Source: Nucisporomicrobium flavum (GTDB taxonomy: Bacteria; Actinomycetota; Actinomycetes; Mycobacteriales; Micromonosporaceae). Taken from it: DNA of 64,000 bases. Positions within the stretch are counted from its first letter, which is position 1. Each line of letters opens with the position of its first letter. Below, in pieces: positions 27,068 through 37,823 of the stretch. The DNA is taken from NCBI RefSeq assembly GCF_016464385.1, contig NZ_JADMLH010000007.1, positions 343,472 to 407,471 on the forward strand, read 5' to 3'. Below the pieces are notes generated by a model. It had not been told where the DNA came from, made no database searches, and saw nothing but the letters and a program-made list of their open reading frames with translations. The position numbers and the translations under genes were made by a program.

Positions 27068-28330
27068 CTACAGCTCCGACAGCGGGACCACCGCGGCCAT
27101 CGCCGCGTCACCGGCGTCGTTGGGGTGCAGGTGGTCACCGCTGTCGTACGCGGGCAGCAGCCGCTGCGGGTCCGCCGGGTCCCGGGTCGCGGCGTCGAAG
27201 TCGGCGACCGCGTCCAGCGCCCCGTCGCCGCCCGCGCGGAGCCACGCGTTGACCGCCACCCGGACCTGCTCGAGCTCGAGCGTCCACGAGTTCCAGCCCT
27301 TCCAGGCCATGATGGTGGCGCCGACGACCCGCAGCCCGCGCGCCCGCGCCTGGGCGGAGATCTGCGCGAGCCCGACGATGATCTGCTGCGGGTCGGTCTG
27401 GTGCGGGGTCTGCTGGATGTCGTTGATGCCCTCGAACACGATGACCGTCCGGGCGCCGGCCCGCTCGAGCACGTCCCGGTCGAGCCGGGCGAGCGCGCTG
27501 GGCCCGAACGTGTCGTAGATCGTGTAGTCGGGCGCGTTGCTGTCGAGCAGCACCCGGTTGCCGCTGATGCCGGAGTTGGCGACGCCGTAGTCGGGCGCCG
27601 GGTCGGCGGCGAGGCGAGCGGCCAGGTAGTCGGTCCAGCGCCGGTTGGCGCCCCACGTCGAGGTGACGCCGTCGGTGATGGAGTCGCCGAGCGCCACGAC
27701 CGTGCCGGGCCCGCCGGAGACGTCGACGCCGGTGACGTAGTGCCAGACGCGGGTGGTCTCGCCGTACGCCGTGGCCGCCTCGTCGCCCGCGTGGTCGGCC
27801 GGGCCGCGGCTGAAGAACGAGTCCTGCATCGCGGCCGGGTGGTAGGTCACCGTGCCGGACGGCTGCGGCGTCCACGTGCTGACGAGCAGATCCTGGTCGG
27901 CCGGTACGCGCAGCCGCACGGGGTCGCTCAGCACCTCGGCCCGCGCGGGGATCGTGACCTGCGCGCGCCCGTTGAACAGCACCTCGCGGACGGTGCCGGG
28001 CCGGGCCGAGCCGTCACTGCGGTCGACCGCGCCGTCGCGGCGGCCGCCGGCGTGGGCGGAGATCGCCACGGTCACGTGCCCCATCAGCACCGGCTGGGTG
28101 CCGAAGCGGTTGGACAGGTGGATCCGTACGCTCGCCCCGCCGGTGGTGGTGTGCACGACGTTGCGGATCGTGTAGCCGGCGTACCCCTGCTCGACGCCGG
28201 ACACGGCGGCGGCGGGCGCGGTGGCCCAGGCGGTGGCCCAGCCGGTACCGCGCCGGTCGGCGTCCGCGGGCGCGGCGACGGCACCCAGGACCAGCGCGGA
28301 CGCGGCGACGAGCCTGAGGAATCTGCGCAT
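27068..28330 (-). CDS. Secreted SGNH/GDSL hydrolase
   Basis: A 420-residue protein with a signal peptide (MRRFLRLVAASALVLGAVAA, cleavage near residue 25). A beta-rich N-terminal domain (about 30-200) precedes the SGNH domain. The catalytic blocks are GDSITDG near residue 211 (Ser), ANSGISGNR near 250, EGINDI near 302 (Gly/Asn) and the DHLHPND dyad (Asp, His) near 400. The ATG at 28330 has GGGAGG upstream. Secreted actinobacterial members are esterases or carbohydrate deacetylases; this substrate is open. Confidence 0.92.
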   Translation of the reverse strand: MRRFLRLVAASALVLGAVAAPADADRRGTGWATAWATAPAAAVSGVEQGYAGYTIRNVVHTTTGGASVRIHLSNRFGTQPVLMGHVTVAISAHAGGRRDGAVDRSDGSARPGTVREVLFNGRAQVTIPARAEVLSDPVRLRVPADQDLLVSTWTPQPSGTVTYHPAAMQDSFFSRGPADHAGDEAATAYGETTRVWHYVTGVDVSGGPGTVVALGDSITDGVTSTWGANRRWTDYLAARLAADPAPDYGVANSGISGNRVLLDSNAPDYTIYDTFGPSALARLDRDVLERAGARTVIVFEGINDIQQTPHQTDPQQIIVGLAQISAQARARGLRVVGATIMAWKGWNSWTLELEQVRVAVNAWLRAGGDGALDAVADFDAATRDPADPQRLLPAYDSGDHLHPNDAGDAAMAAVVPLSEL

Positions 28331-28413
28331 GCGTGCCCTCCCGGTCGATGTCGGACAACGATCAGTATCGATGGATGGCATGGGGCTGTGAAGGGCCGGG
28401 TACGGCAACGGGC

Positions 28414-29262
28414 ATGTTCGAGGGGTTCACGCTGGAGTACGTGGACGTCGGCGGGGTGACGCTGCGGGTGCGCCACGGTGGCAGCGGCCCGCCGCTCGTC
28501 CTGCTGCACGGGCACCCGCGCACGCACGTCACCTGGCAGCATGTCGCGCCGGCGCTGGCGGACAGGTACACGGTGGTCTGCCCGGACCTGCGTGGGTACG
28601 GCCGTTCGTCCAAACCCCCGGCCGGCGACGACTTTTCCGGATACTCCAAACGGGCCATGGCGGGTGACGTGGTCGCGCTGATGCGGCACCTCGGCCATGA
28701 GCGGTTCGCGGTCGCCGGGCACGACCGCGGCTGCTACGTGGCGATGCGGGTGGCACTGGACTTCCCGGCCGCCGTGACGCATCTCGCCGTGCTGGACGGC
28801 GTACCCATAGGCGAAGCCCTCTCCCGGGCCGACGCCCGTTTCGCTCAGCTGTGGTGGCACTGGTTCTTCCTCGGCCAGACGGCGAAGCCGGCGGAACGTG
28901 TCATCGGCGCCGACCCGGCGGCGTGGTACCGGCTGCCCGACCACGTGCCGCCGGAGGAGCGCGACGCGATCCTCGACCCCGCGACGGTGCATGCGATGTG
29001 CTGCGACTACCGCGCGGGGCTGCGCGCGGACCGCGCCGCGGACGATGCGGACAAGGCCGCCGGGCGCCGGATCGCGTGCCCGGTGCTGTTCGCCTGGTCG
29101 ACCCGCGACGACCTGGAGCTGCTCTACGGCGACCCGCTGGCCATCTGGAAGCAGTGGGCCGGCGACGTCGAGGGCGTGCCGATCGACAGCGGGCACCACA
29201 TGGCCGAGGAGAACCCGGCCGCGCTGACGGCCGCGCTGCGGAGCCTGCTTCGACGTCGTTGA
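28414..29262 (+). CDS. Alpha/beta hydrolase resembling haloacetate dehalogenase
   Basis: A 282-residue alpha/beta hydrolase. The nucleophile elbow GHDRGC puts Asp at D104, so the enzyme is dehalogenase- or epoxide-hydrolase-like rather than a serine esterase. D128 (LAVLDG) and H262 (DSGHHMAEENP) complete the triad. Against fluoroacetate dehalogenase, the halide-pocket His/Trp are kept as H149-W150 and the first carboxylate-binding Arg as R105. The second (Arg in DRGGR) is Tyr 108 here. A different haloacid or an epoxide is therefore possible. It is divergent from the SGNH hydrolase. Confidence 0.85.
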   Translation: MFEGFTLEYVDVGGVTLRVRHGGSGPPLVLLHGHPRTHVTWQHVAPALADRYTVVCPDLRGYGRSSKPPAGDDFSGYSKRAMAGDVVALMRHLGHERFAVAGHDRGCYVAMRVALDFPAAVTHLAVLDGVPIGEALSRADARFAQLWWHWFFLGQTAKPAERVIGADPAAWYRLPDHVPPEERDAILDPATVHAMCCDYRAGLRADRAADDADKAAGRRIACPVLFAWSTRDDLELLYGDPLAIWKQWAGDVEGVPIDSGHHMAEENPAALTAALRSLLRRR

Positions 29263-29366
29263 TTGCGCCGCCGCGGAACCGGGCAGGTATGCGGGCACAC
29301 ACCGGTGGTGCGCGGCGCGGCGAACTGCCAGATTCTAGGGACGAGCTCGGTGAAGGGCGGTGCGCG

Positions 29367-30842
29367 GTGGGTGAAGAGGTCGAACGCAAGGACTTCACGC
29401 GCGAGGACCGGACGCGGTACCGGCAGAAGATCCGGCGCAGCCTCGACGTGTTCGCGTCGATGCTGCGCGAGGCGCGCTTCGACTTCGAGCGGCCGCTGAC
29501 CGGCATGGAGATCGAGCTGAACCTGGTCGACGGCGACGCCGACCCGGCGATGCGCAACGCCGAGGTGCTCGGCTCGCTCGCCGACCCCGACTTCCAGACC
29601 GAACTGGGCCAGTTCAACGTCGAGATCAACGTGGCGCCCCGGCGACTCACCGGCGACGGCAGCGCCGAGCTGGAACGGGAGCTGCGGGCCAGCCTCAACA
29701 ACGCCGAGGAGCACGCGCGCAGCGCCGGCGCGCACATGGTGATGATCGGCATCCTGCCGACGCTGCGCAAGGAGCACCTGACCGCGGACGCGCTGTCGGC
29801 CAACCCCCGGTACGCGCTGCTCAACGAGCAGATCTTCGCGGCCCGCGGCGAGGACCTGGACATCCGCATCGACGGCATCGACCGGCTGGCGGTCACCACC
29901 GACACGATCGCGCCCGAGGCGGCCTGCACGAGCACCCAGTTCCACCTGCAGGTCAGCCCGGACCAGTTCGCCGCGTACTGGAACGCCGCCCAGGTGATCG
30001 CGGGGGTGCAGGTGGCGCTGGGTGCCAACTCGCCGCTGCTGTTCGGCCGCGAGCTGTGGCGCGAGACCCGCATCCCGCTGTTCGAGCAGGCCACGGACAC
30101 CCGGTCGGAGGAGATCCGGGCGCAGGGCGTACGCCCCCGGGTGTGGTTCGGCGAGCGCTGGATCACCTCGGTCTTCGACCTGTTCGAGGAGAACGTGCGC
30201 TACTTCCCCGCCCTGCTGCCGATCTGCGACGAGGACGACCCGGAGCAGATCCTGGAGAGCGGCGACACCCCCCAGCTGAGCGAGCTGCGGCTGCACAACG
30301 GCACGGTGTACCGCTGGAACCGGCCCATCTACGCCGTCGTCAAGGGCCGTCCCCACCTGCGCGTGGAGAACAGGGTGCTGCCGGCCGGCCCGACCGTGGT
30401 GGACACCGTCGCCAACGGCGCCTTCTACTACGGCCTGGTCCGCATGCTGGCCGAGGCCGAGCGTCCGGTCTGGACGCAGATGTCGTTCAGCGCCGCGGAG
30501 GAGAACTTCCACTCCTGCGCCCGGCACGGCATCGCGGCGTCGGTGTTCTGGCCGGGCCTGGGCTACGTGCCCGTGTCCGAGCTCGTGCTGCGCCGGCTGC
30601 TGCCCCTGGCCCGCGAGGGGCTCGACAAATGGGGTGTCGCCCCGGCGGAACGCGACCGGCTGCTCGGCATCATCGAGCAGCGCTGCCTGACCGGCCGCAA
30701 CGGCGCGACCTGGCAGGTGGAGACGCTGCACGCGCTCGAGGGTGACGGGAAGGACCGGCAGGACGCGCTGCACGAGATGCTGCGCCGCTACCTGCCGCCG
30801 ATGCACGAGAACGTCCCCGTCCACGAATGGCCGCTGCCCTGA
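29367..30842 (+). CDS. GCS2-type carboxylate-amine ligase / glutamate-cysteine ligase family
   Basis: A 491-residue member of the GCS2 (ATP-grasp-like glutamine-synthetase fold) family, with GMEIELNLVD near residue 50, CTSTQFHLQVS near 190, LGANSPLLFGRELWRETR near 215 and HLRVENRVLPAGPT near 330. Family members join glutamate to cysteine or make related amide bonds. EgtA and uncharacterised YbdK-like ligases belong here. I chose the GTG at 29367, preceded by AAGGG. It is followed 70 bases later by a UvrA-like gene on the same strand. Confidence 0.85.
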   Translation: MGEEVERKDFTREDRTRYRQKIRRSLDVFASMLREARFDFERPLTGMEIELNLVDGDADPAMRNAEVLGSLADPDFQTELGQFNVEINVAPRRLTGDGSAELERELRASLNNAEEHARSAGAHMVMIGILPTLRKEHLTADALSANPRYALLNEQIFAARGEDLDIRIDGIDRLAVTTDTIAPEAACTSTQFHLQVSPDQFAAYWNAAQVIAGVQVALGANSPLLFGRELWRETRIPLFEQATDTRSEEIRAQGVRPRVWFGERWITSVFDLFEENVRYFPALLPICDEDDPEQILESGDTPQLSELRLHNGTVYRWNRPIYAVVKGRPHLRVENRVLPAGPTVVDTVANGAFYYGLVRMLAEAERPVWTQMSFSAAEENFHSCARHGIAASVFWPGLGYVPVSELVLRRLLPLAREGLDKWGVAPAERDRLLGIIEQRCLTGRNGATWQVETLHALEGDGKDRQDALHEMLRRYLPPMHENVPVHEWPLP

Positions 30843-30912
30843 TCGTGAATGGAGAAGCTTTCGCCCCTGCTCCCGGCTAGCGTGACAGCACTGCCGAGGA
30901 GACGGAGACGCT

Positions 30913-33270
<2,358 letters not shown>

Positions 33271-33618
33271 CGGCCACCGTCACGCCACCGACCACCGTCT
33301 TCTCCAGCAGCAGGAAGGCCCCCGGCCCGGCGGCGAGCAGGGCCGCGGCCTCCGCGACGCTCGGGACGCCGGCGTGCGCCGCCACCACGGCGGACGGGTT
33401 CGGCGTCCCGACGCCCGCCAGCTCGCCGGCCGGGTAGGTCACCAGCGCCCAGCCGCGCCCTGCGGCCCAGGGCCCGATGACCGCGGCCCGACGGTCGAGG
33501 GTCGCGACGGCACCGACGTGCGCCGGGGTCAGCCGGATCGTCTCCAGGGCGGCGGCGACCGCGCGGTCCAGGTCCTCGGCGCCCACCCGGGAGTGCGCGC
33601 CGAGGCCCAGGAACACCG

Positions 33619-34971
33619 TCACGCGGCGGCGGCCGCCACGACGCGGCGGGCGATGGCCGGGTCGGCGGCCCAGTGCAGGTGCAGGTACGACGCGTGCAGG
33701 CGGGGAGCCGCGAAACCCTCGGGATCGGCGCCGCGCCACGCCCAGGCCGCTCCCCCGGCGGGCTCCAGCAGCAGCCCCGAGCGCGGGTGCACGCTCGTGC
33801 GATGGAACTCGTGGCCGGTGATCCGCGACCCCGCGGGCAGCAGCGGACTGTCCGACAGCGCCACCGCGTCGCGGTATCCCAGCGTGAGTGACGGGGTCAT
33901 GGCGGCGTCCGCGTCCAGCACTCCGCACATCGGGGCGCCGTCGAGGGTGCGGCACAGCCAGAGCAGGCCCGCGCACTCGGCGACGATGGGCAGTCCCGCC
34001 GCGGCGGCGGACGCCACCGCCTTGCGCAGCTGCTCGTTGGCGGACAGCTCGGCCGCGTACACCTCGGGGAAGCCGCCGCCGACCACGAGCCCGCGGGCGC
34101 CCTCCGGCAGGGCCTCGTCGCGCAACGGGTCCACGACCACGACCTCGGCACCGGCCCCGGCGAGCAGCTCGGCCGTCTCGGCGTACGCGAAGGTGAAGGC
34201 CGGCCCACCGGCGAGCGCGACCACCGGACGGCCCGCGACCGGCTCCTCGGCCTCCGGCGACCACGGCTCCGCGTGCAGCGCAGGCGCCGAACGGGCCAGC
34301 GCGAGCACCGCCTCCAGGTCCACAGAGGACTCCACCAGCGACGCCAGCGCGGCGACCGACGCGAGCGCCTCGGACCGGCGCTCGGCGACCGGCACCAGGC
34401 CGAGGTGCCGCGACGGCGCCTCCACGGCGGCGGCCCGGCGCATCGCCCCCAGCACCGGGGTGCCGACCTCCTCGCACGCCTCGCGCAGCAGCGCCTCGTG
34501 CCGGTCGGAGCCGACCTGGTTGAGGATCACGCCGCCGATGCGCACCGAGCCGAAGCTGCGGAAGCCGTGCACGAGCGCGGCCACGGACCGGCCCTGCGCG
34601 GCGGCGTTGACCACCAGCACGACCGGCGCGTCCAGCAGGGCGGCCACCTGCGCGGTCGAGCCCGTGTCGCCCGCTCCGACCCGGCCGTCGTAGAGCCCCA
34701 TGACGCCCTCGACCACCGCGAGGTCCGTGCCGGCCGACCCGTGCGCGAACAGCGGCCCGATCCGGTCCTCCCCCACCATCACCGGGTCCAGGTTGCGCCC
34801 CGGCCGCCCGGCGGCGAGCGCGTGGTACCCCGGATCGATGTAGTCCGGCCCCACCTTGAAGGGCGCGACCGGCAGACCCCGTTTCGCGTACGCCGCCAGC
34901 AGGCCCGTCGCCACGGTGGTCTTGCCGTGGCCGGAGGCCGGCGCCGCGATGACGATCCGGGGGACGCTCAC
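33619..34971 (-). CDS. cobB: Cobyrinic/hydrogenobyrinic acid a,c-diamide synthase
   Basis: A 450-residue two-domain enzyme that amidates carboxylates a and c using ATP and glutamine. The N-terminal P-loop APASGHGKTTV lies at residues 9-19, then PFKVGPDYIDPGYH near 38, and GVMGLYDG near 90. The C-terminal glutamine amidotransferase has the nucleophile Cys in AECAGLLWL near 329 and the HASYLHLHW His near 430. The GTG at 34971 overlaps the cobO stop (GTGA). With a magnesium-chelatase-like subunit upstream, the substrate is probably hydrogenobyrinic acid of the aerobic route. Confidence 0.95.
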   Translation of the reverse strand: MSVPRIVIAAPASGHGKTTVATGLLAAYAKRGLPVAPFKVGPDYIDPGYHALAAGRPGRNLDPVMVGEDRIGPLFAHGSAGTDLAVVEGVMGLYDGRVGAGDTGSTAQVAALLDAPVVLVVNAAAQGRSVAALVHGFRSFGSVRIGGVILNQVGSDRHEALLREACEEVGTPVLGAMRRAAAVEAPSRHLGLVPVAERRSEALASVAALASLVESSVDLEAVLALARSAPALHAEPWSPEAEEPVAGRPVVALAGGPAFTFAYAETAELLAGAGAEVVVVDPLRDEALPEGARGLVVGGGFPEVYAAELSANEQLRKAVASAAAAGLPIVAECAGLLWLCRTLDGAPMCGVLDADAAMTPSLTLGYRDAVALSDSPLLPAGSRITGHEFHRTSVHPRSGLLLEPAGGAAWAWRGADPEGFAAPRLHASYLHLHWAADPAIARRVVAAAAA

Positions 34972-35570
34972 CACTCGATGCCCCGCTGGCCCTTGCGGCC
35001 GGCGTCCATCGGATGCTTCACCTTCGTCATCTCGGTGACCAGGTCCGCGGCGGCGAGCAGGTCCGGGTGCGCGTCCCGGCCGGTGATGACCACGTGCTGG
35101 GTGCCGGGCCGCCCGCGCAGCGTCTCCACCACGTCCGCGACGTCGACCCAGCCCCACTTCATCGGGTACGTGAACTCGTCCAGCACGTAGAAGGTGTGCG
35201 TCTCGGCGGCGAGGTCCCGTTTGATCTGCGCCCAGCCCTCCGCGGCCTCGGCGGCGTGGTCCCGCTCGGTCCCGGCGCGCTGGATCCAGGACCAGCCCTC
35301 GCCCATCTTGTGCCAGGCCACGGCCGGGCCGCCGGGGACCTGGCCGAGGGCCTTGAGCGCGGCCTCCTCGCCGACCCGCCACTTCTCGCTCTTCACGAAC
35401 TGGAACACGCCGATGGACCAGCCGGCGTTCCAGGCGCGCAGCGCCATCCCGAAGGCGGCCGTCGACTTGCCCTTGCCGTGTCCGGTGTGGACGGCGAGCA
35501 GCGCCTGGCGGCGGCGCTGCCGGGTGGTGAGCCCGTCGTCGGGCACGCTGGTGACCTGTCCCTGGGGCAT
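34968..35570 (-). CDS. cobO: Cob(I)yrinic acid a,c-diamide adenosyltransferase
   Basis: A 200-residue CobO/BtuR-type enzyme. The P-loop HTGHGKGKST lies at about 28-37, followed by GMALRAWNAGWSIGVFQFVK, WHKMGEGWSW near 85, LDEFTYPMKWGWVD near 130 and the conserved VVITGRDAHP near 160. It transfers the adenosyl group of ATP to cob(I)yrinic diamide. Its start overlaps the chelatase stop by one base (TGATG) and its stop overlaps the cobB start, so the operon is fully coupled. Confidence 0.95.
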   Translation of the reverse strand: MPQGQVTSVPDDGLTTRQRRRQALLAVHTGHGKGKSTAAFGMALRAWNAGWSIGVFQFVKSEKWRVGEEAALKALGQVPGGPAVAWHKMGEGWSWIQRAGTERDHAAEAAEGWAQIKRDLAAETHTFYVLDEFTYPMKWGWVDVADVVETLRGRPGTQHVVITGRDAHPDLLAAADLVTEMTKVKHPMDAGRKGQRGIEW

Positions 35571-37627
35571 CAGGCAGCCCTTCCGATCGATCCGGTCGCC
35601 GACAGGGCCTCCAGCGGCAGCACGTCCGCCTCCAGCGCGGCGGCGAGCCGGCGCGCCAGGCCCAGCCGGACCGGTCCGGACTCGCAGTCGACGACGACGG
35701 TGGCCACACCGGCCAGGGCGGGCGCGAGCGTCACCGGGTCGGGCCCGCTGGTGGCACGCCCGTCGGTCACCACGATCAGCAGCGGACGCCGGCGCGGGTC
35801 CCGCCGCCGCTCGGTGGCGATGGTGCTCGCCGCGGTGCGCAGGCCGGCGGCGAGCGGGGTACGCCCGCCGGTGCGCAACGCGGCCAGCCGCAGCACCCCC
35901 ACCTCGTGGCTGGAGGTCGGCGGCAGCACCTGCTCGGCCGACGAGCCCCGGAACGTGATCATGCCGATCCGGTCCCGCCGCTGGTACGCGTCCCGCAGCA
36001 GCGACAGCACGGCGGTCTTCACGACGGTCATCCGCTTGCGCGCCGCCATCGAACCGGACGCGTCCACGACGAACAGCACCAGGTTGGCCTCGCGGCCGAC
36101 GTGCACGGCCTCGCGCAGGTCCGAGGGCAGCACGAGCCCGTCCGCGCCCCGGTGGATCGCGGCGCGCAACGTCGCGGGCAGGTGCGGGGCGCCGCGCAGC
36201 TTGCCCCGCGGCACGCGCGAGCCGACGACCCGGCCGCGGCGGGCGAAGGCCGGTGAGCGCCGGCCGGCGTGACCCCCCTCGCCGCGAGCGGCGATCCGCA
36301 GCGCGCGGGGGCGGTAGGCCGGGCCGGGTGGCGCCGCGCCTTTGTCCGGCGCGTCTTTGCTCGTCGGCGTGTCGGCGGCCCGGGGCGCGTCGTCGGTCGC
36401 CGGCGTGTCGGCGGCCTGGGGCGCGTCGTCGGTCGCCGGCGTGTCGGCGGCCTGGGGCGCGTCGTCGTTCCTCGGCGTGTCGCCGGACGCGGGGGCGTCG
36501 CCGCTGCCCCCGGGCCCGCCACTGTCCGTCGGGCCGTTGCCCGGACCGTCGTCGCGTGGCCCGCCGCCCGGTGGCGGGGGTGGCGGAGGCGGGTCGTCGT
36601 CGGGATCCTCCGCGGCGGCCTGGTCGAGGGCCTCCTCGAGGCGCTGCTCGTCGGTGCCCGGCGGGTCGAGAGGATCCTTGCGGCGGCGGTGCGGCAGCGC
36701 GAGGCGGGCGGCGTCGCGGACGTCGTCGGCGGTGACCCGGTCGCGGCCGTGCCACGCGGCGAGCGCCACGGCGCAGCGGGCCACCACGATGTCGGCGCGC
36801 ATGCCGTCCACCCCGTACGCGAGGCAGACCCGGGCGATCCGGTCGAGTTCGGCGTCGGGCAGCACCACCGAGGGCACGGCCCGGCGCGCGGTGAGGATGC
36901 GGGCGGCGAGCGCATCCTCCTCGGCGGCGAACCGGGCCGCGAACGCCTCGGAGCCGGCCTCGTACGCCAGCCGCCGCCGCACCACCTCGGCCCGCTGCCC
37001 GGCGTCGCGGGGTGCCGCGACGGTGACGACCAGCCCGAACCGGTCGACGAGCTGCGGGCGCGGCTCCCCCTCCTCCGGGTTCATGGTGCCGACCAGCAGG
37101 AACCGGGCGGCGTGCTTGACCGACACGCCGTCGCGCTCGACGTGCGCGCGGCCCATCGCGGCGGCGTCCAGCAGCAGGTCGACGAGGTGGTCGGGGAGCA
37201 GGTTGACCTCGTCGACGTAGAGCGCGCCCCGGTGCGCGGCGGCGAGCAGGCCGGGCTCGTACGCCTTCACCCCGTCGCTCAGCGCGCGCTGGATGTCGAG
37301 GGTGCCGACCACGCGGTCCTCGGTGGCGCCGACCGGCAGCTCGACGAGGGTGGCCGGGCGGTGCCCGTGCGGGGCGCCGGCCTCGTGCGGCCCGTCGGGG
37401 CACTGCGGGTCGGGGGCGGCCGGGTCGCAGGCGAAGCGGCAGCCCCGCACCACGTCGACCTCGGGCAGCAGGGTGGCGAGCGCGCGCACGACGGTGCTCT
37501 TGGCGGTGCCCTTCTCGCCGCGGACGAGCACGCCGCCGACGGCGGGTGAGACCGCGGTCAGCAGCAGGGCGAGGCGCAGGTCGTCGAGGCCGACGACGGC
37601 GGAGAACGGGTACGGCGTCACGGCCAC
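35570..37627 (-). CDS. Magnesium-chelatase-type ChlI/ChlD fusion (cobaltochelatase subunit)
   Basis: A 685-residue protein. The N-terminal AAA+ domain (1-340) has Walker A GEKGTAKST at 37-45, Walker B LYVDEVNLLPD near 145 and the arginine-finger region GEPRPQLVDRFG near 190. A disordered Pro/Asp/Thr/Ala-rich linker (about 360-445) with three 12-residue repeats leads to a von Willebrand A domain with MIDAS FVVDASGSM near 522. BchI and BchD halves are fused. Lying first in a riboswitch-controlled cobalamin operon, it most likely drives cobalt insertion with a CobN elsewhere. The GTG at 37627 has AAAGGA upstream. Confidence 0.9.
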   Translation of the reverse strand: MAVTPYPFSAVVGLDDLRLALLLTAVSPAVGGVLVRGEKGTAKSTVVRALATLLPEVDVVRGCRFACDPAAPDPQCPDGPHEAGAPHGHRPATLVELPVGATEDRVVGTLDIQRALSDGVKAYEPGLLAAAHRGALYVDEVNLLPDHLVDLLLDAAAMGRAHVERDGVSVKHAARFLLVGTMNPEEGEPRPQLVDRFGLVVTVAAPRDAGQRAEVVRRRLAYEAGSEAFAARFAAEEDALAARILTARRAVPSVVLPDAELDRIARVCLAYGVDGMRADIVVARCAVALAAWHGRDRVTADDVRDAARLALPHRRRKDPLDPPGTDEQRLEEALDQAAAEDPDDDPPPPPPPPGGGPRDDGPGNGPTDSGGPGGSGDAPASGDTPRNDDAPQAADTPATDDAPQAADTPATDDAPRAADTPTSKDAPDKGAAPPGPAYRPRALRIAARGEGGHAGRRSPAFARRGRVVGSRVPRGKLRGAPHLPATLRAAIHRGADGLVLPSDLREAVHVGREANLVLFVVDASGSMAARKRMTVVKTAVLSLLRDAYQRRDRIGMITFRGSSAEQVLPPTSSHEVGVLRLAALRTGGRTPLAAGLRTAASTIATERRRDPRRRPLLIVVTDGRATSGPDPVTLAPALAGVATVVVDCESGPVRLGLARRLAAALEADVLPLEALSATGSIGRAA
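36366..36473 (-). repeat. Three 36-bp tandem repeats in the chelatase linker
   Basis: Three contiguous 36-base units encode DDAPQAADTPAT-like 12-residue repeats joining the AAA+ and vWA domains. The first two differ at one base; the third has drifted at its end. Confidence 0.85.
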
Positions 37628-37636
37628 GGTCCTTTC

Positions 37637-37656
37637 CGCGGGTGTCCACGCCCGCG
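37637..37656 (-). promoter_or_regulatory. Hairpin between cobalamin riboswitch and chelatase start
   Basis: A CGCGGG/CCCGCG stem with an 8-base loop lies directly before the AAAGGA ribosome site of the chelatase gene. It is a candidate expression platform. Confidence 0.45.
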
Positions 37657-37665
37657 TGTGGGAGG

Positions 37666-37790
37666 AACGAGCGGCCGGAGTCTCCTGGCTCCCGGGCACC
37701 GGCGGCGCCCGGTCACAGTGGCGGGACCGTCCCGGATTCGCACCGGGTTCCTCCGCTACCGCTCGCCGGTCACTCTGTCGCACCGCCTCC
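37666..37790 (-). ncRNA. Cobalamin (B12) riboswitch
   Basis: On the minus strand the leader contains, in order, the P3-region GGAACCCGGTGCGAATCCGGG, then GACGGTCCCGCCACTGTGACCGGG (with the B12 box GCCACTG; its complement spans 37711-37722), and a closing GGGAGCCAGGAGACTCC. This is the conserved cobalamin riboswitch core. It begins about 160 bases upstream of the chelatase start and should repress the cobalamin operon when adenosylcobalamin is abundant. Outer boundaries are approximate. Confidence 0.92.
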
Positions 37791-37823
37791 CGCGCCGTCA
37801 ACGCGGGGGCCGCGTGGCCGTTC

